NCBI RefSeq assembly: GCF_003048255.1
Contig: NZ_CP028487.1
Coordinates: 2,542,001 to 2,606,000, forward strand
Origin: Yersinia massiliensis
GTDB taxonomy: Bacteria; Pseudomonadota; Gammaproteobacteria; Enterobacterales; Enterobacteriaceae
Length of the DNA stretch: 64,000 bases
Reading direction: 5' to 3'
In this document: positions 1 to 10,034 of the stretch, in pieces
How positions within the stretch are numbered: the stretch's first letter is position 1
Layout: the number at the start of each line of letters is the position of its first letter
Notes under the pieces: generated by a model
What the model was told of the DNA's origin: nothing
Databases searched by the model: none
Seen by the model: the letters and a program-made list of their open reading frames with translations, nothing else
Position numbers and translations under genes: made by a program

Positions 1-703
1 CACATTGCTGCTCTTGATCCCAACCGTACGCCTTAAAGAACGCAATAAATCCGTCAACGAAAAGAATCAACAATCTATCACGACGATCAGTTTCTGGCAG
101 TTGCTGAAATCACCGGTATTTAGCGGCAACGTCATGATGTTCGCCGCCTGTAGTGCCGGTTTTTTTGCTTGGTTAACCGGTTCACCTTTTATTCTGGGTG
201 ACATGGGTTACGGCCCGAATACCATTGGTTTGAGCTATGTACCGCAAACTTTAGCCTTCCTCTTGGGAGGATTCAGTTGTCGTAGCGCACTCACCCGTAT
301 TAAAGGAAATACGTTATTACCTTGGCTATTGGCGGGATATAGTGCCAGCATGATCGCGCTTTATTTCATCGCCACTTTAACCACACCCTCACTGGTTAGT
401 TTACTTATTCCCTTCTGCATAATGGCGCTTGTCAATGGTGCCTGCTACCCTATTATCGTAGCAAATGCGTTAATGCCTTTTCCTGCGAATACGGGGAAAG
501 CAGCCGCACTGCAAAACACGCTTCAGCTAGGTTTATGCTTTATTGCCAGCATGCTAGTTTCAGCGTTTGTCAGTCGCGCGTTGTTAGCCACTGTCACTGT
601 CATGCTGTCGACGGTGGTATTAGCACTATTGGGATATAGCATTCATTGCTATGCATTACGAAAAGATAAAAAGGTATTAATTACCAATAAAAATAGTCAC
701 TAA
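1..703 (+). CDS. punC: PunC (YdhC) purine nucleoside MFS transporter, 3' part only
   Basis: Inner-membrane transporter of the Bcr/CflA drug:H+ antiporter branch of the major facilitator superfamily. The E. coli homologue is linked to purine nucleoside uptake. The window cuts off the 5' end; about 230 C-terminal residues remain, roughly the second half of a 400-residue protein. Hydrophobic helices and the blocks FFAWLTGSPFIL, GLSYVPQT and AAALQNTLQLGLCF match PunC closely. It lies upstream of cfa on the same strand, as in E. coli. The repressor punR would be expected to the left, outside the window. The substrate is inferred from homology. Confidence 0.88.
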   Translation, partial: TLLLLIPTVRLKERNKSVNEKNQQSITTISFWQLLKSPVFSGNVMMFAACSAGFFAWLTGSPFILGDMGYGPNTIGLSYVPQTLAFLLGGFSCRSALTRIKGNTLLPWLLAGYSASMIALYFIATLTTPSLVSLLIPFCIMALVNGACYPIIVANALMPFPANTGKAAALQNTLQLGLCFIASMLVSAFVSRALLATVTVMLSTVVLALLGYSIHCYALRKDKKVLITNKNSH

Positions 704-1083
704 GCGGCATAAATGCCGAGCGAGATTTAGTATTGAGAAAGCGACTCGGCAAGCCTATACACGATTAAACCGATTACAATATCATTAAAAAATAGCATTA
801 CCTGAAGTTCTTTCTGTGCGCGTGGATTGCGTCACATTTAACCTTAAGGATGAGTCACCCTAAAACAAAACATAATTAGGGTTTCTTCGTAATCTTCCTC
901 TTTGCCCAATGTATTGGCGTTGCAGTGATTTTAGTCCGTACCACGACACCGCTGCGGCATCAAGTACAAGGGTATATCCGTAACGGATATCAGACACCAA
1001 GGTTCATCAGCCGAATTGGTATGTCCTCGCGCATATAGACCATTATCGCGGGCCATAAGTCAGAAGAAAGTGATGGAGAAGCT
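704..1083. other. Intergenic region upstream of cfa
   Basis: 380 bases without a credible gene. A short hairpin (CGGCAT/ATGCCG, 705-718) follows the punC stop without a T-run. A second perfect inverted repeat, ATATCCG-TAA-CGGATAT, lies at 974-990. In E. coli the cfa mRNA has a long leader targeted by small RNAs; this gap is long enough for a similar leader, but I could not place a promoter or sRNA site with confidence. Confidence 0.4.
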
Positions 1084-2235
1084 ATGAGTTCATCCTGTTT
1101 AGAAGACCAGAGCATTCAAGAAAATCCGTGGTTTCGCATTGTGCAAGAGATGTTGAGCCAGGCTGATATTGAAATCAATGGCTCACGCCCTTTCGACATT
1201 AGAGTCAATAACCCAGATTTTTTTAAGCGGGTATTACAAGAAGGATCTTTGGCATTAGGTGAGAGTTATATGGATGGCTGGTGGGAATGTGATCGCTTGG
1301 ATATTTTTTTCCAACGTGTACTCCGTGCTGGCCTAGAACATCAACTCCCACACCATCTCAAAGATACTTTACGTGTTGCTGCCGCTCGCGTGATCAATCT
1401 GCAATCCAAGAGACGTGCATGGATAGTGGGCAAAGAGCATTATGACTTAGGTAATGACCTCTTTAGCCTTATGCTTGATCCCAATATGCAATATTCCTGT
1501 GGCTATTGGAAAGACGCCACGACCCTTGAACAGGCACAAGAAAACAAGTTGCGGATGATCTGCGAGAAGCTGCAATTAGCGCCGGGTATGAAGTTGCTCG
1601 ATATTGGTTGTGGTTGGGGTGGGCTCGCCGCTTATGCTGCCCGTCACTACGGCGTGTCCGTCTCAGGCGTCACTATTTCAGCCGAACAACAAAAGCTGGC
1701 GCAAAAACGGTGCGAAGGGTTGGATGTCACCATTTTGCTGCAAGACTATCGTGACTTGAATCAGCAGTTTGATCGTATTGTGTCCGTTGGGATGTTCGAA
1801 CATGTTGGGCCAAAGAATTATCACACCTACTTTGATGTGGTTAACCGCAACTTGAAACCTGATGGTTTATTTTTACTGCACACCATTGGCGCTAACCGTA
1901 CTGACCTGAGCATTGACCCTTGGATTAATAAATATATCTTCCCTAATGGTTGCTTACCGTCAGTAAAACATATTGCTCAAGCCAGCGAACCTTATTTCAT
2001 TATGGAGGATTGGCATAACTTCGGTGCAGATTATGACCGAACCTTAATGGCTTGGTATACGCGTTTTCAAGCGGCGTGGCCAATTTTGGCAGAGAATTAC
2101 TCAGCTCGATTTGAACGTATGTTTAGCTATTATCTGAATGCTTGTGCGGGGGCATTCCGAGCCAGAGATATTCAATTATGGCAAATCCTGTTTAGCCCCA
2201 ATGGCGTAGATGGTGGTATCCGAGTTCCCCGCTAA
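1084..2235 (+). CDS. cfa: Cyclopropane-fatty-acyl-phospholipid synthase
   Basis: Transfers a methylene group from S-adenosylmethionine to the double bond of unsaturated phospholipid acyl chains, hardening the membrane in stationary phase and acid. The 383-residue length is the usual one. The SAM-binding motif LDIGCGWGG lies near residue 173, and the catalytic-region cysteine is Cys354 in ACAGAFRARD, the same number as in E. coli. The ATG at 1084 is preceded by GATGGAGAAGCT, giving a GGAG ribosome site. ribE converges from downstream across a strong hairpin. The neighbours punC, ribE and mdtK are as in E. coli. Confidence 0.97.
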   Translation: MSSSCLEDQSIQENPWFRIVQEMLSQADIEINGSRPFDIRVNNPDFFKRVLQEGSLALGESYMDGWWECDRLDIFFQRVLRAGLEHQLPHHLKDTLRVAAARVINLQSKRRAWIVGKEHYDLGNDLFSLMLDPNMQYSCGYWKDATTLEQAQENKLRMICEKLQLAPGMKLLDIGCGWGGLAAYAARHYGVSVSGVTISAEQQKLAQKRCEGLDVTILLQDYRDLNQQFDRIVSVGMFEHVGPKNYHTYFDVVNRNLKPDGLFLLHTIGANRTDLSIDPWINKYIFPNGCLPSVKHIAQASEPYFIMEDWHNFGADYDRTLMAWYTRFQAAWPILAENYSARFERMFSYYLNACAGAFRARDIQLWQILFSPNGVDGGIRVPR

Positions 2236-2249
2236 AACGATATTTCAAA

Positions 2250-2277
2250 TGAAACAGGGGGAATCCCCCCTGTTTCA
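2250..2277. terminator. Hairpin between convergent cfa and ribE
   Basis: A 12-bp perfect stem, TGAAACAGGGGG against CCCCCTGTTTCA with a 4-base loop, sits between the two converging stop codons. There is no long T-run on either side. It probably serves both transcripts as a terminator or 3' stabiliser; this is an inference from position and stem strength. Confidence 0.6.
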
Positions 2278-2314
2278 ACACTAACTTTTCATGGATGCTG
2301 GCTTTATTCTTGGG

Positions 2315-2968
2315 CTATTCGCGAACTGCTTTTTCTGCCGATTCAGCCGCTCGTGCAATATCACGCTGTGCCAATACCCGTTCAACTGTATCGACCACAG
2401 CTTGAGTTTGCGGGTCTATTTCAATATTGACTCGATTCCCTAACCGTTTTTTACCTAAAGTTGTACGCGCCAAGGTTTCCGGTATCAAATGCACACAAAA
2501 ACGATTATTCACGACTTCACCAATCGTCAGGCTGATGCCATCGATACCGATAAAACCTTTATGCAACACATACTTCATCAAATCATCGCTAGGCATGCGA
2601 AACCAGATCTGACGATTATTTTCTGATGTGTAGATTTTGGCAATTTCAGCAGTGCAAATAATATGGCCGGACATAAGATGACCGCCAATTTCATCACTAA
2701 ATTTAGCGGCCCGCTCCAGATTGACCTGATCACCCACCTTAATATCACCCAGATTGGTGATACGCAGCGTTTCCTTCATTAAATCAAAGCTAACCTGATT
2801 CCCCTCTACAGCGGTGACGGTTAAGCAGCAACCATTGTGGGAAACCGAAGCGCCTAAAGCCAAACCAGGCAACATCTCAGTTGGCATTTCTACTACATGT
2901 GTGCGGAAATTAGATTTTTCATCGATGGCTACCACTGGCGCGGTGCCTTGAACTATACCGGTAAACAT
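2315..2968 (-). CDS. ribE: Riboflavin synthase, alpha subunit
   Basis: Dismutates two molecules of 6,7-dimethyl-8-ribityllumazine to riboflavin and 5-amino-6-ribitylaminouracil, the last step of riboflavin synthesis. The 217-residue protein begins with the family signature MFTGIVQG and has the two lumazine-binding repeats expected (about 1-95 and 96-195), the second including GHLMSGH and [11 protein letters not shown]. coli literature calls the same gene ribC or ribE. No FMN riboswitch was recognised upstream. It faces away from mdtK across a gap holding an ERIC-type repeat. Confidence 0.96.
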   Translation of the reverse strand: MFTGIVQGTAPVVAIDEKSNFRTHVVEMPTEMLPGLALGASVSHNGCCLTVTAVEGNQVSFDLMKETLRITNLGDIKVGDQVNLERAAKFSDEIGGHLMSGHIICTAEIAKIYTSENNRQIWFRMPSDDLMKYVLHKGFIGIDGISLTIGEVVNNRFCVHLIPETLARTTLGKKRLGNRVNIEIDPQTQAVVDTVERVLAQRDIARAAESAEKAVRE

Positions 2969-3139
2969 ACGCCATGCCTCTTAGTCAGTTTTCGGTAAAA
3001 AGAGATGCTCTCTGCGCTGATTTTGCCTCAGAAAATACGGAAAACCAAACCACTTAGTATAAAAAACCACATACAGGGTATTTTGCTGATATTTAATGAC
3101 AAGGATTGCTTAAGCTCAACGAGAAGGTACAATCTTTTA

Positions 3140-3247
3140 TACCCTTAATTCTTGACGTTGTAGGGTTGCTAGCGACTCTCTCTCACCCGATTTACTGACC
3201 AGTGTCAGCCCATCGGGATTTGCCTGCTACCTTCCTACAACCCCAAG
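3140..3247 (-). repeat. ERIC-type palindromic repeat in the ribE-mdtK gap
   Basis: The 390-base gap between ribE and mdtK holds a diverged copy of the repeat that recurs at 9.1, 16.4 and 24.3 kb. Its ends are related (GACGTTGTAGGG and CCTTCCTACAACCCC), and the centre is the ERIC-like core CTCACCCGATTTACTGACC followed by GTCAGCCCATCGGGATT. Orientation is opposite to the 24.3-kb copy. The remainder (2969-3139, 3248-3358) shows no gene and must hold the divergent promoters. Confidence 0.75.
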
Positions 3248-3358
3248 CGTGTAAGTTATAACTTGTGAGTAATAACTTGTAAGTCATAAATCATTTCCCG
3301 CTATTTTATTTAACGCTTCATTGCGATAAATAGCCTCAATCAATAAAAAGGTGCATAC

Positions 3359-4732
3359 GTGCAGAAGTATATCGTCGAGGCGCGTAGCTTATTGGCTCTC
3401 GCTATTCCCGTCGTCATCGCGCAGTTGTCTCAAACCGCAATGGGCGTGGTTGATACCATCATGGCCGGTTCTGTCAGTGCCACAGATATGGCCGCTGTCG
3501 CGGTGGGGACGTCTATTTGGCTGCCGGCAATCTTATTTGGCCATGGTTTACTGTTAGCGCTGACCCCGACGGTTGCTCAACTGAACGGTTCTGGGCGTCG
3601 AAACCAGATCGCTCATCAAGTGAGACAAGGGTTTTGGCTGGCATTATGTGTTTCATTGCTCATTATGTTGGTTCTCTATAATAGCGACCACGTTATTAAG
3701 CAAATGCATAATATTGACCCTGTATTGGCTGATAAAGCCGTGGGTTTCCTGCATGCCATTATGTGGGGCGCGCCGGGTTATCTGTTCTTCCAGGTGCTCC
3801 GTAACCAGTGTGAAGGATTATCCAAAACGAAACCGGGGATGGTGATAGGTTTTATCGGTTTGCTCGTTAATATTCCCATTAACTATATCTTTATTTACGG
3901 TAAGTTTGGCGCGCCAGCATTAGGTGGCGTCGGTTGTGGGGTCGCGACAGGCACTGTCTACTGGGTCATGTTCTTGATGATGCGTTGGTATGTCTCCCGC
4001 ACCCGTTCTCAGCAGGATATTAAGCTGGAAAAAGGCTTTGCAGCGCCCGACTGGCAGGTCATGAAGCGCTTGGGAGGGCTTGGGTTGCCTGTTGCTCTGG
4101 CACTGTTTTTCGAAGTAACACTCTTTGCTGTGGTGGCATTACTCGTTTCACCACTTGGCATCGTCGCTGTTGCAGGACATCAGATCGCGCTCAACTTCAG
4201 CTCATTAATGTTCATGTTACCCATGTCGCTGAGTGTAGCTGCCACGATTCGTGTCGGTTTCCGTCTTGGTCAAGGATCGGTTGAACAGGCAAGAGTCGCG
4301 GCTTATACCAGTATTGCAGTCGGTTTGATGCTGGCGTGTGTGACAGCCATCTTTACCGTTATCTTCCGCGAACACATTGCCCTGCTGTATAACAAAAACC
4401 CTGAAGTGGTGATGATGGCTTCCCACTTAATGTTGCTGGCCGCGCTTTATCAGCTATCGGATGCCATCCAAGTCATCGGTAGCGGCGTACTACGTGGCTA
4501 TAAAGATACACGTTCAATCTTCTTTATCACGTTTACCGCCTATTGGTTGCTAGGCCTGCCAAGTGGTTATCTCTTGGGGCTAACTGACTATTTCGGCCCG
4601 GCTATGGGGCCAAGTGGTTTCTGGATAGGCTTTGTTATCGGCCTAACCGCAGCGGCGATATTAATGGCAGTACGCATTCGTTGGTTACAAAAGCAGCCAC
4701 CTGCATTTATTCTACAAAAAGCGGCACACTAA
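3359..4732 (+). CDS. mdtK: MdtK multidrug efflux pump (MATE family)
   Basis: Cation-coupled exporter of drugs such as norfloxacin in the inner membrane. The 457 residues equal the E. coli length. About 12 hydrophobic helices can be seen, with the MATE-type N-terminal segment [21 protein letters not shown] and VLRGYKDTR in the C-terminal half. The start is GTG at 3359, preceded by AAAAAGG at 3345-3351; no in-frame ATG gives the family N-terminus. Transcribed alone, toward the tRNA-Val pair. Confidence 0.95.
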   Translation: MQKYIVEARSLLALAIPVVIAQLSQTAMGVVDTIMAGSVSATDMAAVAVGTSIWLPAILFGHGLLLALTPTVAQLNGSGRRNQIAHQVRQGFWLALCVSLLIMLVLYNSDHVIKQMHNIDPVLADKAVGFLHAIMWGAPGYLFFQVLRNQCEGLSKTKPGMVIGFIGLLVNIPINYIFIYGKFGAPALGGVGCGVATGTVYWVMFLMMRWYVSRTRSQQDIKLEKGFAAPDWQVMKRLGGLGLPVALALFFEVTLFAVVALLVSPLGIVAVAGHQIALNFSSLMFMLPMSLSVAATIRVGFRLGQGSVEQARVAAYTSIAVGLMLACVTAIFTVIFREHIALLYNKNPEVVMMASHLMLLAALYQLSDAIQVIGSGVLRGYKDTRSIFFITFTAYWLLGLPSGYLLGLTDYFGPAMGPSGFWIGFVIGLTAAAILMAVRIRWLQKQPPAFILQKAAH

Positions 4733-4746
4733 TCTTCACAAAATTA

Positions 4747-4784
4747 GGCGTTAATCGCGGTGAATAACGCTGGCGATTAACGCC
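4747..4784. terminator. Hairpin after mdtK
   Basis: A perfect 12-bp inverted repeat, GGCGTTAATCGC against GCGATTAACGCC, with a 14-base spacer, begins 14 bases after the mdtK stop. It has no T-run, so calling it a terminator is tentative. The remaining 200 bases to the first tRNA show no gene. Confidence 0.45.
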
Positions 4785-4986
4785 GAGATAAAACAATCAC
4801 GAAAGAAAACAATAAAAGATGGAGAAAAAAACAGCGCAATGGGTAAAAGCGCAGCAATTACGTGAGTTTGCGATAAATATTGTGTTTTTCTCCTTGCCAG
4901 CAGACGGGCAGCTCGTTAATATTCGTCCCCGCTGTCAGCGATGATTTCGGTAATAAGATTGTTGTTGGTAATAAGATTAAGGTATT

Positions 4987-5063
4987 GCGTCCGTAGCTCA
5001 GTTGGTTAGAGCACCACCTTGACATGGTGGGGGTCGATGGTTCGAGTCCATTCGGACGCACCA
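4987..5063 (+). tRNA. valV: tRNA-Val (anticodon GAC), copy 1
   Basis: A 77-base cloverleaf with acceptor stem GCGTCCG/CGGACGC, D-arm AGCTCAGTTGGTTAGAGC, anticodon loop CTTGACATG with GAC, T-arm GGTTCGAGTCC, and encoded CCA. It differs only slightly from E. coli valV/valW, which lie at the same position between mdtK and pykF. Confidence 0.98.
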
Positions 5064-5122
5064 ATCTTATCACCTGTAGCCTTTGTCTTATCATCGTTTA
5101 CTGCTTCAAATTAGAGTAATGT

Positions 5123-5199
5123 GCGTCCGTAGCTCAGTTGGTTAGAGCACCACCTTGACATGGTGGGGGTCGATGGTTCGAGTCCATTCGGACGCACCA
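5123..5199 (+). tRNA. valW: tRNA-Val (anticodon GAC), copy 2
   Basis: Base-for-base identical to the copy at 4987-5063, with encoded CCA. The two are separated by a 59-base spacer and are presumably cotranscribed and processed apart. This is the E. coli valV-valW arrangement. Confidence 0.98.
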
Positions 5200-5806
5200 C
5201 TCTCTTCTCATCCCCTTTTGGCTTAATTCATTCTTCTTCGTTTGCAATACTATCCAACGCTAAGGCTGTCCATTTTCAGGACTATTCAGTTTATAGAGCC
5301 TATCCATTACAAGATGATTCACCGACGAGTTTATCCACGCTCTGACGATTTGTAGGGTTATCAATGCTAGGTTTATGATCGAATAATTTGTTAGAAAATG
5401 TTAAAAGTAAAATTCGTTGCGCAACAAATACCGTTTTATTCTCCTAGTTTGCGCCACAAAACCTCCGTTTTTATAAAAAACGGCAATGAGTTCCTGTTTT
5501 CTATTTCATTTCCCGTGACTTACCGCTTATAATACGAACCGTCGTTTCAGTTGAATGGTTTCAGCATCTTGATCTGTGGATACGCTAAAAAAATACAACT
5601 CCTCTTTACGCCATCGTCTACCGATCATGCGTTTAGCCTCGTGCTAAAGTTTTCCGCTCAACTTCCACAGCTGTCATCTATTCTTAGTAATGTTTTGCTT
5701 CTTAGGCATGTTTCTTTACACCAGACACACATCAGATTCCACTCCGTTGCGATACTTAACGGAACATTCGCTTTTTATCCATCACAACTTGTAGAAAAAA
5801 TCCGTC
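5200..5806 (+). other. Intergenic region and pykF leader
   Basis: 607 bases without a credible gene. It includes a 10-bp palindrome GTTGCGCAAC (5416-5425), a hairpin CCGTTTTTTATAAAAAACGG-like element near 5465-5483, and the putative pykF promoter at 5505-5533. From that promoter the pykF leader would be about 265 bases long. An 89-codon open frame inside the leader overlaps the pykF start, but lacks a ribosome site and any recognisable protein features. Confidence 0.5.
5505..5565 (+). promoter_or_regulatory. pykF promoter with Cra (FruR) operator
   Basis: A perfect -10 box TATAAT at 5528-5533 lies 17 bases after TTCATT (5505-5510). Just downstream of the expected start, 5552-5565 on the minus strand reads GCTGAAACCATTCA, which fits every position of the E. 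coli Cra consensus RSTGAAWCSNTHHW. A Cra site over the start region is the known arrangement for repression of E. coli pykF. Confidence 0.75.
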
Positions 5807-7219
5807 ATGAAAAAGACTAAAATTGTTTGTACCATCGGTCCAAAAACCGAATCCGAAGAAATGCTGACGAACCTGCTGAATGCAGGCATGAATGTTATGC
5901 GTTTAAACTTCTCCCACGGTGACTATGAAGAACATGGTCAACGTATCAAGAATATCCGTGCGGTTATGGCGAAAACGGGTCTGAAAGCAGGCATCCTGCT
6001 GGACACCAAAGGTCCTGAAATCCGGACAATGAAACTGGAAGGCGGCAAAGATGCTGCTCTGGTTGCTGGCCAGACTTTCACTTTCACGACTGACCAAAGC
6101 GTTATTGGTAACAACAGCATCGTTGCAGTGACCTACCCTGGTTTCGCCGCTGACCTGAAAATCGGCAACACTGTGCTGGTTGATGATGGTTTGATCGGCA
6201 TGGAAGTGACGGAAGTCACCGAAAACACCGTCGTCTGTAAAGTGCTGAACAACGGTGATTTGGGCGAAAATAAAGGCGTTAACCTGCCAGGCGTATCTAT
6301 TCAATTGCCAGCATTGGCTGAAAAAGATAAGGCTGACCTGATCTTTGGTTGCGAGCAAGGCGTGGACTTCGTTGCTGCTTCCTTTATCCGTAAGCGCTCA
6401 GACGTGCTGGAAATTCGCGAACACCTGAAAGCACATGGTGGCGAGCACATCCAAATCATCTCTAAAATCGAAAATCAGGAAGGTCTGAATAACTTCGACG
6501 AAATCCTGGAAGCATCCGACGGTATCATGGTTGCCCGTGGTGACTTGGGTGTTGAGATCCCAGTAGAAGAAGTTATCTTCGCGCAGAAGATGATGATTGA
6601 AAAATGTAATCGCGCGCGCAAAGTTGTTATCACTGCAACTCAAATGCTCGATTCCATGATCAAAAACCCACGCCCTACCCGTGCAGAAGCTGGCGACGTT
6701 GCTAACGCCATTTTGGACGGTACAGATGCCGTGATGCTGTCTGGTGAAAGTGCTAAGGGTAAATACCCGTTAGAGTCTGTCACCATCATGGCAACCATCT
6801 GTGAGCGTACAGACCGTATCATGCCTAGCCGCATTGAATCCCTGAACGACAACCGCAAAATGCGTATCACTGAAGCGGTTTGCCGTGGTGCTGTTGAAAC
6901 CGCCGAAAAACTAGAAGCTAAAGTGATTGTTGTCGCCACTGGCGGTGGTAAATCTGCAAAATCCGTTCGCAAATACTTCCCAACAGCCACTATTCTGGCG
7001 TTGACCACGAATGAGACCACCGCTCGCCAGTTAATTCTGACCAAAGGTGTTATCACTCAATTGGTTAGCGAAATTGCTTCAACGGATGATTTCTATCGTA
7101 TCGGTAAAGAAGCAGCACTGGCCAGCGGCTTGGCGCAGAAAGGTGATGTTGTGATCATGGTCTCTGGTGCGTTAGTACCAAGCGGCACCACCAATACTTC
7201 ATCAGTCCACGTGTTATAA
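5807..7219 (+). CDS. pykF: Pyruvate kinase I
   Basis: Converts phosphoenolpyruvate and ADP to pyruvate and ATP, the last step of glycolysis; the type I enzyme is activated by fructose-1,6-bisphosphate. The 470 residues equal the E. coli length. The start is [13 protein letters not shown]; the active-site segments [30 protein letters not shown] and [10 protein letters not shown] are intact. The C-terminal effector domain ends in [11 protein letters not shown]. It is followed by a strong terminator and is therefore a single-gene unit. The enzyme opposes PpsA, encoded 15 kb away in this window. Confidence 0.98.
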   Translation: MKKTKIVCTIGPKTESEEMLTNLLNAGMNVMRLNFSHGDYEEHGQRIKNIRAVMAKTGLKAGILLDTKGPEIRTMKLEGGKDAALVAGQTFTFTTDQSVIGNNSIVAVTYPGFAADLKIGNTVLVDDGLIGMEVTEVTENTVVCKVLNNGDLGENKGVNLPGVSIQLPALAEKDKADLIFGCEQGVDFVAASFIRKRSDVLEIREHLKAHGGEHIQIISKIENQEGLNNFDEILEASDGIMVARGDLGVEIPVEEVIFAQKMMIEKCNRARKVVITATQMLDSMIKNPRPTRAEAGDVANAILDGTDAVMLSGESAKGKYPLESVTIMATICERTDRIMPSRIESLNDNRKMRITEAVCRGAVETAEKLEAKVIVVATGGGKSAKSVRKYFPTATILALTTNETTARQLILTKGVITQLVSEIASTDDFYRIGKEAALASGLAQKGDVVIMVSGALVPSGTTNTSSVHVL

Positions 7220-7251
7220 TCCTGACTGGCGCGATTGAACGTTAATTAAAA

Positions 7252-7284
7252 AACACCGCTTCCAATAGCGGTGTTTTCTTTTTC
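7252..7284 (+). terminator. pykF intrinsic terminator
   Basis: Stem AACACCGCT against AGCGGTGTT with loop TCCAAT, followed by TTTCTTTTTC, 32 bases after the pykF stop. Confidence 0.93.
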
Positions 7285-7778
<494 letters not shown>

Positions 7779-7798
7779 TATTACTTCCTGAATGAAAA

Positions 7799-7827
7799 AT
7801 GGCGCACTTTGTGCGCCATTTTTTTTG
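7799..7827 (+). terminator. lpp intrinsic terminator
   Basis: ATGGCGCAC-TTT-GTGCGCCAT followed by eight T, 20 bases after the lpp stop. Confidence 0.95.
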
Positions 7828-7981
7828 CCCCGTAAAAGCGCCCCTCTCGTCTGTAAGACTCTTATCCGACACAACCCTACATTTAGCGGCTAAACGCCGT
7901 AGCAAGGCTGCCATGCGCCATATTGGGCACTCGTCGTGTTTGTCTTACATGATTGATTTGAATAATTCAGGCGGGAACTGA

Positions 7982-8025
7982 GAAAAAACAGACTTTACCA
8001 TGACTGGCATGCAGCCATGGTAAAG
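7982..8025 (-). terminator. ldtE intrinsic terminator
   Basis: On the minus strand, the stem CTTTACCATG/CATGGTAAAG is followed by TCTGTTTTTTC, starting 14 bases after the ldtE stop. The 150 bases between this and the lpp terminator hold no recognisable gene. Confidence 0.85.
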
Positions 8026-8038
8026 GTAAGGCTGAAAC

Positions 8039-9094
8039 TTAGTTGGCTGCGGAGTAAACCGGGCCTGGCTGAACCAGCTTAGGAATAGGCTGTTCAGACG
8101 GTTGTAGCTCTTCGACCTGCGGTTGACTCTGAGGTGCAACATCTGCTGGTGCTTGCTCTGGGGCTGTTTCGCCAACCGTCACAATCACAGGCATACCAGC
8201 ACGACGTACCATCGCACTTTGAACGACTTGTGCATCAGTCTGGCTATCATCGATAAACTTCTGCAGGCTGCTGCTGATGGCAATTGGCATTGTTTGCGGG
8301 TCATCACTGTCTACGCGAGACAATGGCTGATGAACTTCCACATAACGTTTACCATCTGGCTCAACTGAGTATTTAACTGGTTCATTGATGATCTGTACGC
8401 GGGTGCCTTTAGGAACAGACTTGAACAGCGCTTCAATATCATCTGGGCGTAAACGAATACAACCGGAGCTAACACGCATACCAATACCGAAGTTGGCGTT
8501 AGTCCCATGAATCAGATACTCACCCGCGCCGGCGGACAGACGCATGGCAAACAGACCCATAGGGTTTTCAGGGCCCGCAGGAACAACACCTGGTAAGGTG
8601 ACGCCTTGAGCCAAATAATGCTTACGGATGTTCGCTGTTGGCGTCCAAGTTGGATTCGGGATCTTTTGGCTGACAGAAGTTGTCATCGTTGGGGTATTAC
8701 GCCCTAACTGGCCGATACCTATTGGGTACACGATGACTTTGTTCTGGCCTTTCGGGTAATAATAAAGGCGCAGTTCAGCCAAGTTGATCACGATACCTTC
8801 ACGTGGGGTATCAGGCAGCAACATCTGAGTTGGAATCGTTAATACTGAACCCGGCATTGGCAGATACGGATCAGCACCTGGGTTAGCTTCCAGCATCCCC
8901 AGCAAGCCGATCTTGTAGTCGGCAGCAATAGCCTCAAGCGGGCGGCCATCGTTTGGAACAACATAGGTCGTATTTTCGCCAATCAGACGGCTATTGGCTG
9001 GTGGTAGAGGATATTCAGTCGCATTGGCCGCGGTGATACTTCCCGCCAGACAAGTTGCGAATAACATACCAATCAAAGTTAATGCACGTTTCAT
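8039..9094 (-). CDS. ldtE: L,D-transpeptidase LdtE (YnhG)
   Basis: Periplasmic YkuD-fold enzyme. E. coli LdtE forms 3-3 (mDAP-mDAP) crosslinks in peptidoglycan, and related enzymes attach Lpp. The 351-residue protein has a signal peptide (about 1-25, ending ANA), a LysM-like segment (about 41-87), and the catalytic domain with His196 in IHGTN and Cys212 in SSGCIRL. The C-terminal 70 residues are Pro/Gln-rich, with a tail longer than in E. coli (334 residues). Its place next to lpp and suf is conserved. Crosslinking rather than Lpp attachment is inferred from orthology. Confidence 0.9.
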   Translation of the reverse strand: MKRALTLIGMLFATCLAGSITAANATEYPLPPANSRLIGENTTYVVPNDGRPLEAIAADYKIGLLGMLEANPGADPYLPMPGSVLTIPTQMLLPDTPREGIVINLAELRLYYYPKGQNKVIVYPIGIGQLGRNTPTMTTSVSQKIPNPTWTPTANIRKHYLAQGVTLPGVVPAGPENPMGLFAMRLSAGAGEYLIHGTNANFGIGMRVSSGCIRLRPDDIEALFKSVPKGTRVQIINEPVKYSVEPDGKRYVEVHQPLSRVDSDDPQTMPIAISSSLQKFIDDSQTDAQVVQSAMVRRAGMPVIVTVGETAPEQAPADVAPQSQPQVEELQPSEQPIPKLVQPGPVYSAAN

Positions 9095-9136
9095 GCTTAG
9101 TTCCTACATCACTTCTTCAAATTCGGTTTACACGGC

Positions 9137-9253
9137 GATACCCAATTAGCCTCAAGTTGCAGGAAAAGCGGCATTCCGCCTCACTTACGTCTGTAAGTGA
9201 CTCGGTTACACAGATTCTGCCAACACACCTGCAGTTTGAAAGATGACGGGTAT
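9137..9253 (+). repeat. Degenerate ERIC-type repeat between ldtE and sufE
   Basis: The 386-base gap holds one diverged repeat copy. GATACCCAATTAGCCTCAAG opens it, the core CTTACGTCTGTAAGTGACTC is the ERIC central inverted repeat, and CACCTGCAGTTTGAAAGATG closes it. Orientation matches the 24.3-kb copy. The rest (9254-9480) is AT-rich and without features I recognise. Confidence 0.7.
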
Positions 9254-9480
9254 TTCTACGTTAATTTTAGCAGCCAATAATAAGGCCACCATATAGTAAC
9301 AGTCCTTATTATAAAGGCAATTTATATCTCTACAAATCAAGGTGTTACAATGTAATTTATTGTGCTTTATCTGGTCTCGCTGACGATTTAACCTGCTGAA
9401 ATATCACCATTTTAAGACTGTGACACATGACACAGAAATGTTCAGCTAACGATGAAAAAAGCACAAAATGTTGACGTAAC

Positions 9481-9903
9481 TCATCGCATTGACAAAGCTT
9501 CAGCTTTCGCACGGATAGCACGAATCATGGCTTCCAAACCTTGTGAGCGCGAAGGTGTCAAATGCTGGCTGAGGGCTAAGTCGGCAAAGAAAGGACGGAC
9601 ATCCAAGCTGACTATCTGTTGCGGGGTTAAACCTTGATAGAGGATAAATACAACGGCGACGAGACCTTTAACAATAGCCGCATCACTGTCACCAGCAAAA
9701 ATCACTTGGCCATCGGCAGTGGTGGTCATCGCTATCCACACTTGGCTTTGGCAGCCTGATATCAGGTTCTCTGGTTGACGCTGTTGCTCAGTTAGCGGGG
9801 ATAATTGTGCACCGAGCTCAATCACATACAGGTACTTCTCTTCCCAATTCAAACAACGGGAAAAGTTACGAATTAACTTCTCTTTATCGGGTAGACCAGC
9901 CAT
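9481..9903 (-). CDS. sufE: Cysteine desulfuration protein SufE
   Basis: Accepts persulfide sulfur from SufS and passes it to SufB in the SufBCD scaffold. The ATG at 9903 gives 140 residues starting [10 protein letters not shown], with AGGAAG eight bases upstream; a longer upstream frame lacks a ribosome site and has no family support. Sulfur-accepting Cys51 is in SGCQSQVW, and the C-terminal block [20 protein letters not shown] is conserved. Last gene of the suf operon, separated from sufS by 131 bases that contain a weak hairpin (CCGTTAG/CTAACGG, about 10000-10027), so sufE expression may be set partly separately. Confidence 0.96.
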   Translation of the reverse strand: MAGLPDKEKLIRNFSRCLNWEEKYLYVIELGAQLSPLTEQQRQPENLISGCQSQVWIAMTTTADGQVIFAGDSDAAIVKGLVAVVFILYQGLTPQQIVSLDVRPFFADLALSQHLTPSRSQGLEAMIRAIRAKAEALSMR

Positions 9904-10034
9904 AACATGCTTCCTAAATAGGTAAAAGATACCCTTTTGCATTGACGCGACAAGCTGATTTACAACCGACCTACAACGCCAACGAGATGGGGGTATAACC
10001 CGTTAGAGGCGACGCTGCCGCTAACGGTTGAATC

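Noticed and set aside
4987-5199. tRNA pair as a possible integration (att) site
   Set aside because: Both tRNAs are complete and identical, with no integrase gene and no partial tRNA copy nearby; this is the normal valV-valW pair.
5551-5820. 89-codon open frame in the pykF leader overlapping the pykF start
   Set aside because: No ribosome site, no recognisable protein character, and it covers the Cra operator and leader; treated as chance.
9055-9246. 63-codon frame over the ldtE start and the adjacent repeat
   Set aside because: Produced by the ERIC-type repeat and the antisense of ldtE; no supporting start signals.
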